DNA of 64,000 nucleotides from CAYNSB01 sp964399625 (GTDB lineage Bacteria > Planctomycetota > Phycisphaerae > Phycisphaerales > UBA1924). The translations under genes and the position numbers were made by a program. Under the pieces are notes generated by a model. It did no database searches and was not told where the DNA came from. It saw only the letters and a program-made list of their open reading frames with translations. The DNA is taken from the NCBI GenBank assembly GCA_964399625.1, contig CAYNSB010000010.1:1-64000 (forward strand), read 5' to 3'. Positions 16,946 to 25,327 of the stretch are shown here, piece by piece (position 1 is the stretch's first letter; every line of letters begins with the position of its first letter).

Positions 16946-17830
16946 ATGGTTCTTCGCGTCAATCGTGCCCGGAGCACGTCCGCCCTTGCTCGCCTTTCCA
17001 TTGGAGCCGGGCTGGCCCTGGGCGGGCTCGCGCTCTCGCCGCGGGCGCACGCCACGTTCCACCTCATGCAGATCGAGCAGATCATCGGGGGAGTGAATGG
17101 AGACACGTCCGCGCAGGCGATCCAGCTGCGGATGCGATCGTCCTTCCAGCAATTCGTCTCGGAGGGGAAGCTGGTCGCGTACGACGCGGCCGGACTGAAC
17201 CCCATCGTGATCCTTGTGCCGCCGGCGGACGTCACGAACTTCTCTACCGGCGATCGCGTGCTCATCACGAGCTCGTCCTTCAACGCGTTGTGCTCGCCCG
17301 CGTGCATCCCCGACTTCACCATGACGAACACCATCCCCGCGTCGTACCTCGCCGCGGGGAGGCTCACGTGGGAGGACACGTTCGGCACGATCCTGTGGTC
17401 CGTGTCGTGGGGAGGCGCGTCGTACACGGGCTCGACGCTGGGCGCGCTGACGAACACCGCCACGGGGCAGTTCGGGCCCGCGTGGGCCGGGGCGCTGCCC
17501 AGCACGGGCGTGCAGGCGCTGCTGTTCCAGGGCGCCGCGACGGCGCCGGCGGGAGCGAACTCGACGGACTACGCGCTCACGAGCGGTGCCGCGACGTTCA
17601 CGAACAACGCGCGCAATTCCTTTGCTTTGATCGCCAGCGCCCCGTGCTACGCGAATTGCACGGGCAACACGGACGCGCCGCTGCTCAGCGCCGCGGACTT
17701 CACCTGCTTCCTGCAGAAGTTCCGCGCGGGCGACACGTACGCCAACTGCACGGGCAATACGGACGCGCCGCTGCTCAGCGCCGCGGACTTCACCTGCTTC
17801 CTGCAGAAGTTCCGCGCGGGGTGCCCCTGA
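16946..17830 (+). CDS. Secreted protein with C-terminal GC-type dockerin repeats
   Basis: GAGGAGAG precedes the ATG. The 294-residue product has a signal peptide (to about residue 37, LALSPRAHAT), then an all-beta-looking domain beginning HLMQIEQIIGGVNGDTSAQA with no assigned function, then two tandem repeats (CYANCTGNTDAPLLSAADFT and on to FRAGCP). These fit GC-type dockerins of planctomycetes, a duplicated calcium-loop-like module with conserved Cys that is thought to anchor or sort secreted proteins. It stands alone, 176 bp after rnr and convergent with sat. Confidence 0.8.
   Translation: MVLRVNRARSTSALARLSIGAGLALGGLALSPRAHATFHLMQIEQIIGGVNGDTSAQAIQLRMRSSFQQFVSEGKLVAYDAAGLNPIVILVPPADVTNFSTGDRVLITSSSFNALCSPACIPDFTMTNTIPASYLAAGRLTWEDTFGTILWSVSWGGASYTGSTLGALTNTATGQFGPAWAGALPSTGVQALLFQGAATAPAGANSTDYALTSGAATFTNNARNSFALIASAPCYANCTGNTDAPLLSAADFTCFLQKFRAGDTYANCTGNTDAPLLSAADFTCFLQKFRAGCP
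17648..17820 (+). repeat. Tandem 90-bp dockerin-encoding repeat
   Basis: 17648-17730 and 17738-17820 match at 80 of 83 positions with a 90-bp period. They encode the two halves of the dockerin module. Such high DNA identity points to recent duplication or gene conversion. Confidence 0.9.
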
Positions 17831-17866
17831 TCATCGGCGGGCGTGCGCGGGCGATGCGTCCCTCGA

Positions 17867-19084
17867 TCACTTCGCGTCCCTTGCCCATCGGATCAGGACA
17901 TCGGCGACCTCGGGGCGCGTGAACTCGGCGGGCGGGCGTTCGCCGCGCGCGAGCATGTCGCGGACCGCGGTGCCGGACAGCGCGATGGCGTCTCCCTCGA
18001 TCTTGGGGAACGAGCGCGGGCTGACCATGCCGCCCGCGGCCTTGCTCCAGTAGGTGTGCTCGAACTTGAAGAGCGTCATGCCCAGCCCGCCGCGCGCGTG
18101 GTCGGGCTCGAGCTGGTCGAAGATGTTCTGCGCGTCGTAGGAGCCGTAGTAGTTGCCCACGCCCGCGTGATCGCGCCCGACGATGAAGTGCGAGCATCCG
18201 TAGTTCTTGCGGACCACGGCGTGCAGGATCGCCTCGCGCGGGCCGGCGTATCGCATCGCGGCGGGCATGACGCTGAGCATCGTCCGCTCGCGGTTGAAGT
18301 ACTTCTCGATGAGCACGCGGTAGCAGTCCATGCGCACCGTCGCGGGGATATCGCCGGGCTTGGTCTCGCCCACGAGCGGATGGACGAGCAGACCATCGAC
18401 GATCTCCTGCGCGACCTTGCACAGGTACTCGTGCGCGCGATGGATGGGGTTGCGCGTCTGGAACGCGCAGATGGTCTTCCAGCCGCGCTTGGTGAACGCC
18501 TCGCGCGTCTGCGCGGGCGTGAGGCGGAAGTCGAGGAACGCCTCGGGCCCCGCAGGGTCGACGCAGGTTGCCACGGACTCGACGGGCCCCGCGAGGCACA
18601 CATCGCCCTCGTCCTGCACCGCCTTGACGCCCGGGTGGGCGGCATCTTCCGTGCGGAACACGCTGGGAATTTCCATTGCCTTGTCGTGCGGGTAGACCTC
18701 CCGCACCGTCAGGATCGCCTGGAGCGTTCCGTTCGGAGCATGGAGCGCGATCCGCTGTCCAACCTTGGGCGCCTGTTCCTTCTTCACCGCGAGGGTGATC
18801 GGGATCGGCCAGACGCAACCCGCTCCCCCACCGCCGGGCGATCGTCCGGGCTGATCGCCCCGCGCCAGGCGCATGTCCTTGCACACGCTCGCGAAATCCG
18901 CCGAGCCCATGAACCCCGCGAGCGGGCTGAACGCGCCGATTGTGATCATCTCGAGATCGCAGGATTGCTTGGGCGAGAGCGTGAGACGGGGCAGCGTCGC
19001 GGCCTCGCGCATCAGCGCGTGGGCGTGATCGGGTGCGGCGAGCGTGTGGATGAGCGTGCCGCCGTGCGGGGCGATGAGGGACAT
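17867..19084 (-). CDS. sat: Sulfate adenylyltransferase (ATP sulfurylase)
   Basis: The enzyme makes adenosine 5'-phosphosulfate from ATP and sulfate. The 405-residue product is of the homo-oligomeric Sat type, with QTRNPIHRAHEYL (from residue 209, holding the HxxH active-site motif), VGETKPGDIP, GRDHAGVGNYYGSYDAQ and ALSGTAVRDMLARGERPP near the end. Two Met codons are close together. The second (19084) is chosen because GGAGG lies five bases before it; 19096 would add four residues. In this neighbourhood cysC and cysQ follow, so the APS formed is probably phosphorylated to PAPS. Confidence 0.95.
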   Translation of the reverse strand: MSLIAPHGGTLIHTLAAPDHAHALMREAATLPRLTLSPKQSCDLEMITIGAFSPLAGFMGSADFASVCKDMRLARGDQPGRSPGGGGAGCVWPIPITLAVKKEQAPKVGQRIALHAPNGTLQAILTVREVYPHDKAMEIPSVFRTEDAAHPGVKAVQDEGDVCLAGPVESVATCVDPAGPEAFLDFRLTPAQTREAFTKRGWKTICAFQTRNPIHRAHEYLCKVAQEIVDGLLVHPLVGETKPGDIPATVRMDCYRVLIEKYFNRERTMLSVMPAAMRYAGPREAILHAVVRKNYGCSHFIVGRDHAGVGNYYGSYDAQNIFDQLEPDHARGGLGMTLFKFEHTYWSKAAGGMVSPRSFPKIEGDAIALSGTAVRDMLARGERPPAEFTRPEVADVLIRWARDAK

Positions 19085-19169
19085 GCCGGCCTCCATGGTT
19101 GCGGATCGTCGCGCTGCGAACGCGACAACGCGAAAGCGTAGGAAGGCGTGCCCGCCAACGCCCCCGGAT

Positions 19170-20417
19170 TCACGCGACGGCGTCGGACGCGGCCCGCACG
19201 GTGGGCACGGGGATCGGATCCATGTGCGGCTCGGGCGTAGCGTTCAGATCTCGTGCGGGGTTGCGTCGCGCGAAGGCGGAGTGGATCGCCGACGCGAGCC
19301 CGCCCACCATCGTGCGGAGGGGGAACTCCTCCAGGGCGACCCTTCGAGCCTCGATCGAGCAGCGCTCGCGGAGCAAGGAATCGGCGAGGAGGCGCTGCAG
19401 CGCCGCCGCAAGATCGTCCGCATCTCCGTCGCGGTAGAAGAGGCCCGTGCTCCCGTGCGCAAAGGCGCCGATCTCGGGATGATGGGACTCCAGGTCATCC
19501 GATGTGATGACGGGAAGCCCATACCCGAAGGCGTGGAGGATGCTCAGCCCGATGGAGCGAGGGTGGCAGAGCACTCGCGCCGAAAGGAACCACGGCGCCA
19601 GCGCGTGCTCGTCGTACAGGCCGCCGAGGAACCGCACCTGACCCTCGACGCCCAGGCGGCGCGCTCGCTCGCGCAGCGCACGCTCCTGCGGGCCGTGCCC
19701 GACGATCGCGATCATCGGCTCAAGTCCTCGGCTTCGAAGGCGCACCGCCGCCTCGAGAAGGAGATCCGCACGCTTGCCCGGCAGGAGCGTGGACGAGAAG
19801 AGGATCAGATCGCGACCCATGATGCCCTGCGCCCGCTGGAATGAACGCAGGGCGTCCTTGTCGTGGATCCACTGCTCGCGGGCGCGCTGGATCGGGGCCT
19901 GATCAAGCGTGTTGAGCGCGACAAAGACGCGAGAGGGATCGAGGCCCTGTTCCAGCAGGTAGTGTCGCCCACGCGGCGTGTACACAACGACCGCGTCCGC
20001 AAGGCGGGCCAGGCGGTTCCGCAGCGCGCGTCGCACGCGCGAGGCGTGCGCCGAGCGGGCGTGCCCCCAGAGCACCACGCCGACGCCGCGCCGGCGAGCG
20101 CGGATGATCGCCGGCAGCAAGCTCACGATGCGGATGTTCCACTCGAGCACCAGCACATCGCACGCGGAACGATCCGCGTTGTTCCACTGGGTATGGGACC
20201 ATCGCAGCCCGGGGCGGATGGGGCGATCGGGGCGCACCTCGCAGTCGAAGCCTCGCGCCTCGACGCTGGGCGGCGTGCCGAGCGCGCCGTGGACGACGCG
20301 CAGGCGCAGGCTCGGCATCGCGGCGAGCGACGCGAACACCGGGACGCGGTACGCCGGAAGCGTCGGCTGCTGGATCAGCACGCGAATGGCGTGCGCTGGG
20401 GAAACTTCCTGATCCAC
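19170..20417 (-). CDS. Glycosyltransferase family 4-like protein
   Basis: The 415-residue product has a two-Rossmann GT-B layout. The N-terminal half begins HAIRVLIQQPTLPAYRVPVF, where family 4 enzymes bind the acceptor. The C-terminal half has LILFSSTLLPGKRADLLLEA, MIAIVGHGPQERALRERARR, VRFLGGLYDEHALAPWFLSA and GLSILHAFGYGLPVITSDD, the last being a variant of the EAxAxGxPV donor-binding motif. It probably adds a sugar to a lipid-linked or surface glycan. The start is GTG 20417, with GGGAG five bases upstream; the open frame runs to 20567. Its place beside sat suggests a link to sulfated polysaccharide. Confidence 0.8.
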   Translation of the reverse strand: MDQEVSPAHAIRVLIQQPTLPAYRVPVFASLAAMPSLRLRVVHGALGTPPSVEARGFDCEVRPDRPIRPGLRWSHTQWNNADRSACDVLVLEWNIRIVSLLPAIIRARRRGVGVVLWGHARSAHASRVRRALRNRLARLADAVVVYTPRGRHYLLEQGLDPSRVFVALNTLDQAPIQRAREQWIHDKDALRSFQRAQGIMGRDLILFSSTLLPGKRADLLLEAAVRLRSRGLEPMIAIVGHGPQERALRERARRLGVEGQVRFLGGLYDEHALAPWFLSARVLCHPRSIGLSILHAFGYGLPVITSDDLESHHPEIGAFAHGSTGLFYRDGDADDLAAALQRLLADSLLRERCSIEARRVALEEFPLRTMVGGLASAIHSAFARRNPARDLNATPEPHMDPIPVPTVRAASDAVA

Positions 20418-20575
20418 GGCGGCTCCCGACCCATGGAAGTGCTGAAGACGCCACGCGCGTGCTTCCGGGCACTCGCATTCGGCGTCCTCTTCTCGCTCGG
20501 GCACTCCGATCCAACATAGCTCGCGGTTGCAGATGGGCAACGGGATTGCGTCTATGGGTATCATCACTGCGAACG

Positions 20576-21532
20576 ATGAGTCGCGACACGATCACTCGGT
20601 ACGCTCTTCGCGTGAGCACGCCCGACCTGAACCGCCTGCGGTACTTCTGGGCCGTGGCGTCGCGCGGCGGCATGGGCGCGGGCGCCCGCTTCCTGGGCGT
20701 GACACAGCCCACGGCGAGCGCGCAGATCCAGCGCCTCGAGGACGAGCTCGACGTGCAGTTGTTCCACCGGCGCGGGCGTGGCGTGGAGTTGACGGAGGCG
20801 GGGCGGGCCGCGCTCGCCTACGCGGACGAGCTCTTCCGCACGAGCCGCGACCTGGTCGAGGCGGTTCGCGCCACGCGCGACGGCGGGCGGGCGGTGCGGC
20901 TTGAACTGGGCGTGGCCAACGCGGTCCCGAAGCTGGTGGCGCGGGCGCTTGTCGAGCCCGTGTTCGCGCTGGCGCAGCCCGTCGAGCTGGTCTGCCATGA
21001 GTGGGGCGCCTCGGAGATGCTCGCCGAGCTTGCCGCGCACCGGCTGGACCTGATCCTGACCGACGCGCCGGCTCCCGCGGGCACGCTTGGTCGCCCCGTG
21101 ACGCATGCCGTGGGCGAGTCCTCGATCGGACTGTTCGGAGCGCCGCGCCTGGCGACCCAGATCCGCAAGGGGTTTCCCCGCTCGCTGCACGGCGCGCCGA
21201 TGGTCGCCACGACCCGCGGCACGCTCCTGCGCACCCTCGTCGACAACTGGTGCGAGGCGAACGGCGTGCGCCCGCGCATCGTGGTGGAGGTCGAAGATCG
21301 CGCCATGATGCACCACTTCGCGCAGATCGGCGCGGGCGTGGTGCCCGTGCCCACGATCATCGGCATGGAGGTGAGCCGGCAGTTCGGGCTGCGGCGCATC
21401 GCGCTGTTGCGTGGCGTGCGCGACCAGTATTTCGCGATCACCGTGGAGCGGAAGCTCCGCCACCCGGGCGTGGCGGCCGTGCTGTCGCGGGCCCGCGAGC
21501 GGTTCCGCGCGACCCAGCGCGAGGGGACGTGA
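20576..21532 (+). CDS. LysR-type transcriptional regulator (NhaR-like)
   Basis: The 318-residue product has the LysR N-terminal winged helix-turn-helix (LNRLRYFWAVASRGGMGAGA, FLGVTQPTASAQIQRLEDEL) and a periplasmic-binding-protein-like effector domain. The opening LNRLRYFW and the effector region match the NhaR subgroup more than CysB. It is divergent from the glycosyltransferase and directly upstream of cysC (51 bp), so it may control this sulfate-activation set. Start could be ATG 20576 or GTG 20612, 12 codons later; neither has a strong ribosome site. Confidence 0.85.
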   Translation: MSRDTITRYALRVSTPDLNRLRYFWAVASRGGMGAGARFLGVTQPTASAQIQRLEDELDVQLFHRRGRGVELTEAGRAALAYADELFRTSRDLVEAVRATRDGGRAVRLELGVANAVPKLVARALVEPVFALAQPVELVCHEWGASEMLAELAAHRLDLILTDAPAPAGTLGRPVTHAVGESSIGLFGAPRLATQIRKGFPRSLHGAPMVATTRGTLLRTLVDNWCEANGVRPRIVVEVEDRAMMHHFAQIGAGVVPVPTIIGMEVSRQFGLRRIALLRGVRDQYFAITVERKLRHPGVAAVLSRARERFRATQREGT

Positions 21533-21583
21533 GCGCGACGCTACAGTCGCCCCCGACCCCCCCTACCGACACGGAGGCCGAGC

Positions 21584-22213
21584 ATGGGCGAGCAGCGCGC
21601 GACGAACATCCACTGGCACGCGGGCAACTTCACGAGGCAGGAGCGCTACGCCGCGCTCAAGAGCGCGGGGTGCACCGTGTGGTTCACGGGGCTCTCGGCG
21701 AGCGGCAAGAGCACGATCGCCAGCGCGCTCGAGCAGCACCTGGTGCACCAGGGCCTGCACTGCTACCGCCTCGACGGCGACAACATCCGCTTCGGGCTGA
21801 ATAAGAACCTGGGCTTCAGCGCGGAAGATCGCGCCGAGAACATCCGGCGGATCGGCGAGGTGGCGAAGCTCTTCGCGGATTCGGGGTGCATCGCGCTGAC
21901 GAGCTTCATCAGCCCGTACCGCAAGGACCGCGACCTGTGCCGAGAGCTGCACGAGAAGGACAAGCTGGGCGCCATCCCGTTCATCGAGGTGTTCGTGGAC
22001 ACGCCGATCGCGGTGTGCGAGCAGCGCGACCCCAAGGGCCTGTACAAGAAGGCGCGAGCGGGCGAGATCAAGGGCTTCACGGGGATCGACGATCCCTACG
22101 AGGCGCCGCTGAAGCCGGAACTGGTCCTCAAGCCCGAGACGATGAGCGTGGAGGAGAACGTGCGGGCGGTGCTTGGGATGTTGAGGGAGCGGGGGCTGCT
22201 GACGTCGAGGTGA
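21584..22213 (+). CDS. cysC: Adenylyl-sulfate kinase
   Basis: APS kinase phosphorylates APS at the 3' position to give PAPS. The 209-residue product has the P-loop GLSASGKST (36-44), the DGDNIRFGLNKNLGFSAEDR motif that binds APS, TSFISPYRKDRDLCRE and the FVDTPIAVCEQRDPKGLYKK segment. The opening NIHWHAGNFTRQER is typical of stand-alone CysC. It supplies the second step after Sat. No separate CysD/CysN is present, matching use of the Sat-type sulfurylase. Confidence 0.96.
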   Translation: MGEQRATNIHWHAGNFTRQERYAALKSAGCTVWFTGLSASGKSTIASALEQHLVHQGLHCYRLDGDNIRFGLNKNLGFSAEDRAENIRRIGEVAKLFADSGCIALTSFISPYRKDRDLCRELHEKDKLGAIPFIEVFVDTPIAVCEQRDPKGLYKKARAGEIKGFTGIDDPYEAPLKPELVLKPETMSVEENVRAVLGMLRERGLLTSR

Positions 22214-22265
22214 GTGATAAACCACCGGAGCGCACAGCTTCAAAGTGGATCCGTATCTCTTTCCC

Positions 22266-22309
22266 TACGCTTTGTCATGCCCGACTACGCCTCTCTCCTT
22301 GCCGCCGCG
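22266..22309 (+). repeat. Direct repeat, copy 1 of the cysQ 5' end
   Basis: This 44-bp stretch matches 22980-23023 at 43 positions. It covers the bases before the cysQ start codon and its first 11 codons. Here the copy forms the start of the lipoprotein gene at 22277. Confidence 0.95.
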
Positions 22310-22963
22310 TGTCGCCGGCTGGCGTTGTTTGCACTGGCGCTAGCGACCTTCGGCTGCAACGCGCCGCCGCCGCCACCCCCGGGCCATGTTTTCCATCCAC
22401 CCTCGTGGAGCGAAGCTGCCACGATTGCTGTCGCTGACCGCGAAATCAAAGAGCATTCGAGCGACGAGTTCGTGGTGCCCGTCGGAGCGCGTGTCTACGA
22501 CGATGGGCTACTCGTGGTAGACATGCTGGTCGTCCGCAGCGATCGCGGCCCCATGCTCGGGTGGTCCGCACGCGATGCGGCTGCCATCGGCGCCGTCGAC
22601 GCGACGCGTCGCTATTCGTTCGGGGAAGGGAGCGCAATCGTGACGCTCACTCGTCCCGACGGTGCGCCGATCGTGGCGAAACGACAGATTCAGGACAGCC
22701 TGGAGACACCCGAGCAAATCCGGCGATATTCGCTAGCCATTTACGCCAATGAATGGACTGTGGCTGTTCCTATCGACCGCCAAGGACAGCAGTACTGGGC
22801 GGCGATCTCGCCGATGGCGTATTGGACGCAGCCAGTTCTCCGAACTGGCGAATCGATCGTCGTGCGCATCGAAGGCGGGCTGCACCCGAGAGTGGTCCAA
22901 CTTCCTCCCGATCGCACACCGCGAACGTTCGTCGTTCGATCGATGACGGCCGAGCGGCCATGA
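22277..22963 (+). CDS. Lipoprotein of unknown function whose leader starts with cysQ codons
   Basis: From ATG 22277 the 228-residue product begins MPDYASLLAAA, identical to the CysQ N-terminus, and then continues CRRLALFALALATFGCNAPP, giving a working lipobox (FGC) before a Pro stretch. The mature part (residues 45-228) is an unrecognised, probably beta-rich domain, with EFVVPVGARVYDDGLLVVDM and YSLAIYANEWTVAVPIDRQG. The base composition is less GC-rich than the neighbours and codon use is looser, suggesting acquisition. A start at 22214 is possible but unlikely. The gene sits between cysC and cysQ and is flanked by the direct repeats. Confidence 0.75.
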   Translation: MPDYASLLAAACRRLALFALALATFGCNAPPPPPPGHVFHPPSWSEAATIAVADREIKEHSSDEFVVPVGARVYDDGLLVVDMLVVRSDRGPMLGWSARDAAAIGAVDATRRYSFGEGSAIVTLTRPDGAPIVAKRQIQDSLETPEQIRRYSLAIYANEWTVAVPIDRQGQQYWAAISPMAYWTQPVLRTGESIVVRIEGGLHPRVVQLPPDRTPRTFVVRSMTAERP

Positions 22964-22979
22964 ATTCGCCTTCCAGGCG

Positions 22980-23023
22980 TACGCTTCGTCATGCCCGACT
23001 ACGCCTCTCTCCTTGCCGCCGCG
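22980..23023 (+). repeat. Direct repeat, copy 2 (the native cysQ 5' end)
   Basis: This copy includes the start codon of cysQ at 22991 and its first 11 codons. It differs from 22266-22309 by one base (C for T). Confidence 0.95.
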
Positions 23024-24019
23024 ACCGCTGGCGTTGCCGCCGCGTGCCGGGTGACGCGCGCGGTGCAGGCGAACATGGGGGCGATCGCGTCGATTGTCAA
23101 GGACGACCAGAGCCCCGTGACGATCGCGGACTACGCGAGCCAGGCGGTCGTGTGCCACGTGCTGCGCGAGCGCCTGCCCGGCACGCTGCACGTCGTGGGC
23201 GAGGAGACCTCGGCGTATCTCCGCAACCCCGAGCACGTCGCGCACCTGCGCGCCACGCTCGAGGCGGCTCGCGAGGTGTGGCCCGAGGCGAACGAGGCCT
23301 CGCTCCTCGATGCGATCGACCTGGGCGCGAGCGACGCGGACCACGCGTCGTTCTGGACGCTCGACCCGATCGACGGCACCAAGGGCTTCCTGCGCGGGCA
23401 GCAGTACGCCGTGTCGCTCGCGCACGTGGAGCGGGGCGAGCCCGTGGTGGGCGTGCTGGGGTGCCCGAACCTGCCGGCGGACTTCACCAAGCCGTTGTCG
23501 CGCCCCGATCGGCACGGCACGCTCTACTCGTGCCTGCGCGGGCACGGCGTGTGGGAGTCGGCGTGCGATCGAGCGGACGCGGCGGGCGAGAGAGCCGCAC
23601 GGATCGAGCGCCCCGTACACGACACGGGCGAGGACGGCGTGCAGGTGTGCACAAGCGTGGACGAGTCGCACACGCACATGGGCAAGGTCGAGGCGATCAT
23701 GGACTGGCTCGAGGAGCACGGCAAGGCGTGCGCCGAGCCTGTGCGTCTGGATAGCCAGGCGAAGTACGCCGTCGTCGCCCGCGGGCAGGCGGACGTGTAC
23801 CTGCGCCTGCCGACGAAGAAGGACTACATCGAGTTCATCTGGGACCACGCGGCCGGAGCGCTGATCGCGAGCGAGGCGGGCGTCTCCGTGACGGACGTTT
23901 CGGGGCGGGCGCTGGATTTCTCGCGCGGGCGTCGCTTGAACGCGAACCGTGGCGTGATCGCCGCGGCCCCGTGGGTGCACGGGGCGGTGATCGAGGCGAT
24001 CCGGGAGGTCGGGGTTTAG
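22991..24019 (+). CDS. cysQ: 3'(2'),5'-bisphosphate nucleotidase, CysQ/HAL2-like
   Basis: This inositol-monophosphatase-fold enzyme dephosphorylates PAP, the by-product of sulfotransfer from PAPS, and can also act on PAPS. The 342-residue product has VVGEETSAYL with the metal-binding Glu pair, DPIDGTKGFLRGQQYAVSLA (from residue 125, catalytic Asp residues) and IWDHAAGALIASEAG (Asp285). The length matches HAL2-like plant and bacterial forms more than short E. coli CysQ. Its presence after cysC fits PAP clearance when PAPS is used by sulfotransferases. The start lies in the duplicated 44-bp segment. Confidence 0.93.
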   Translation: MPDYASLLAAATAGVAAACRVTRAVQANMGAIASIVKDDQSPVTIADYASQAVVCHVLRERLPGTLHVVGEETSAYLRNPEHVAHLRATLEAAREVWPEANEASLLDAIDLGASDADHASFWTLDPIDGTKGFLRGQQYAVSLAHVERGEPVVGVLGCPNLPADFTKPLSRPDRHGTLYSCLRGHGVWESACDRADAAGERAARIERPVHDTGEDGVQVCTSVDESHTHMGKVEAIMDWLEEHGKACAEPVRLDSQAKYAVVARGQADVYLRLPTKKDYIEFIWDHAAGALIASEAGVSVTDVSGRALDFSRGRRLNANRGVIAAAPWVHGAVIEAIREVGV

Positions 24020-24138
24020 CGGTCCCCGACGACCGTCGCGTGCAACGTGCGCCCGCAGGCGAACGCTCGTTCCGAGTGCCGTATCGCCCTCTCCCCTACG
24101 ATCGGGCCCCAGCGGCATGGGGGGCAGGAGCGAGAGGC

Positions 24139-25248
24139 GTGGGCAAGCGTGATCTCATTGTGGTGTGCGGGGCGGGCGGGTTCATCGGCGGGCACCTCAT
24201 CGCGGACCTTCTGCGCCAGGGGCACACGCGGATCCGTGCGATCGACATCAAGCCCAGGCGCGAGTGGTTCCAGCGATTTCGCGAGGCGGAGAACATCGTC
24301 GCGGACCTGAACCTGGCACCCGCGTGCGATCGGGCGACGCGCGGGGCCCACACCGTGTACAACCTCGCGTGCGACATGGGTGGCATGGGCTTCGTCGAGC
24401 ACAACAAGGCCCAGTGCATGGTCAGCGTCCTGACCAACACGAACCTGCTCAACGGCTGCCGAAAGCACGGCGTGGAGCGGTACTTCTTCGCCTCCTCGGT
24501 GGTGGTGTACAACACGGCCGACCAGACCGACCCCAACCGCGCCCCCATCACCGAGCCCGAGGCGTACCCGGCGCTCCCGGACGACGGGTACGGATGGGAG
24601 AAGCTCTTCGGTGAGCGCATGTGCCGGCATTTCCGCGAGGACTACGGCATCGCGACGCGGGTCGCGCGCTTCCAGCCCGTGTACGGCCCGATGGGCACGT
24701 GGCACGGGGGGCGGGAGCGCGTGCCGCAGGCGATCTGCCGCAAGATCGCGCAGGCCGTGGTGACGGGCAAGCACGAGGTCGAGGTGTGGGGCGACGGAAC
24801 GCAGCAGCGCTCGTTCATGTACATCGACGACTGCGTGAAGGGCATGCAGATGCTCACGCGCAGCGAGCACGTCGAACCGATCAACCTCGGGCCCAGCAGC
24901 ATCATCACGATCAACGATCTCGTGGACACCGTGGAGGCGATCGCCGGGGTCAAGCTGGAGCGCAGGTACAAGCTCGATGCGCCGCGCGGGGCGCCGATGC
25001 GCCGGATCAGCAACGAGCTCTTCCGGCGCACGTTCGGGTGGGAGCCGGCGACGCCGCTGCGCCAGGGTCTCGAGCGCACGTACGCGTGGATCCACGATCA
25101 GTATGTGGCGATGTACGGCCCGCGACGGACGACGAGCACGCGTCGAGCGGCCGGATCAACGCGAGCCGCACGGCGCTCAAAGCCCTCTGGCGGCGAGGCC
25201 CGTGCAACGCGCGGACGAAGCGCGGGCAAGCGGCCCACCCGCGCATGA
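24139..25248 (+). CDS. NAD-dependent epimerase, GDP-mannose 3,5-epimerase-like
   Basis: The 369-residue product is an extended SDR with GAGGFIGGHL (11-20), YNLACDMGGMGFVEHNKAQC, ASSVVVYN, the catalytic Tyr151-x3-Lys155 in DDGYGWEKLFGERM, GPMGTWHGGRERVPQAICRK and GDGTQQRSFMYIDD. The MGGMGF and GGREK/R-type segments closely match GDP-mannose 3,5-epimerases, which make GDP-L-galactose or GDP-L-gulose. The C-terminal 45 residues are Arg/Ser-rich and probably unstructured. Start is GTG 24139, with AGGAG upstream. With the nearby glycosyltransferase and PAPS genes, it fits sugar-nucleotide supply for a sulfated polymer. Confidence 0.82.
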   Translation: MGKRDLIVVCGAGGFIGGHLIADLLRQGHTRIRAIDIKPRREWFQRFREAENIVADLNLAPACDRATRGAHTVYNLACDMGGMGFVEHNKAQCMVSVLTNTNLLNGCRKHGVERYFFASSVVVYNTADQTDPNRAPITEPEAYPALPDDGYGWEKLFGERMCRHFREDYGIATRVARFQPVYGPMGTWHGGRERVPQAICRKIAQAVVTGKHEVEVWGDGTQQRSFMYIDDCVKGMQMLTRSEHVEPINLGPSSIITINDLVDTVEAIAGVKLERRYKLDAPRGAPMRRISNELFRRTFGWEPATPLRQGLERTYAWIHDQYVAMYGPRRTTSTRRAAGSTRAARRSKPSGGEARATRGRSAGKRPTRA

Positions 25249-25251
25249 AAG

Positions 25252-25275
25252 AGCCCCGGGGAAATCCCCGGGGCT
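25252..25275. terminator. Intrinsic terminator between convergent genes
   Basis: AGCCCCGGGG (25252-25261) and CCCCGGGGCT (25266-25275) form a perfect 10-bp stem with an AAAT loop, followed by TTGTT on plus and preceded by GAAAG (CTTTC on minus). It lies between the stops of two convergent genes and can serve both. Confidence 0.85.
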
Positions 25276-25327
25276 TTGTTCGTTGCGTGGGTTGGGATCA
25301 CCGCCGACCGAAGGCGGTTGGACGCAC

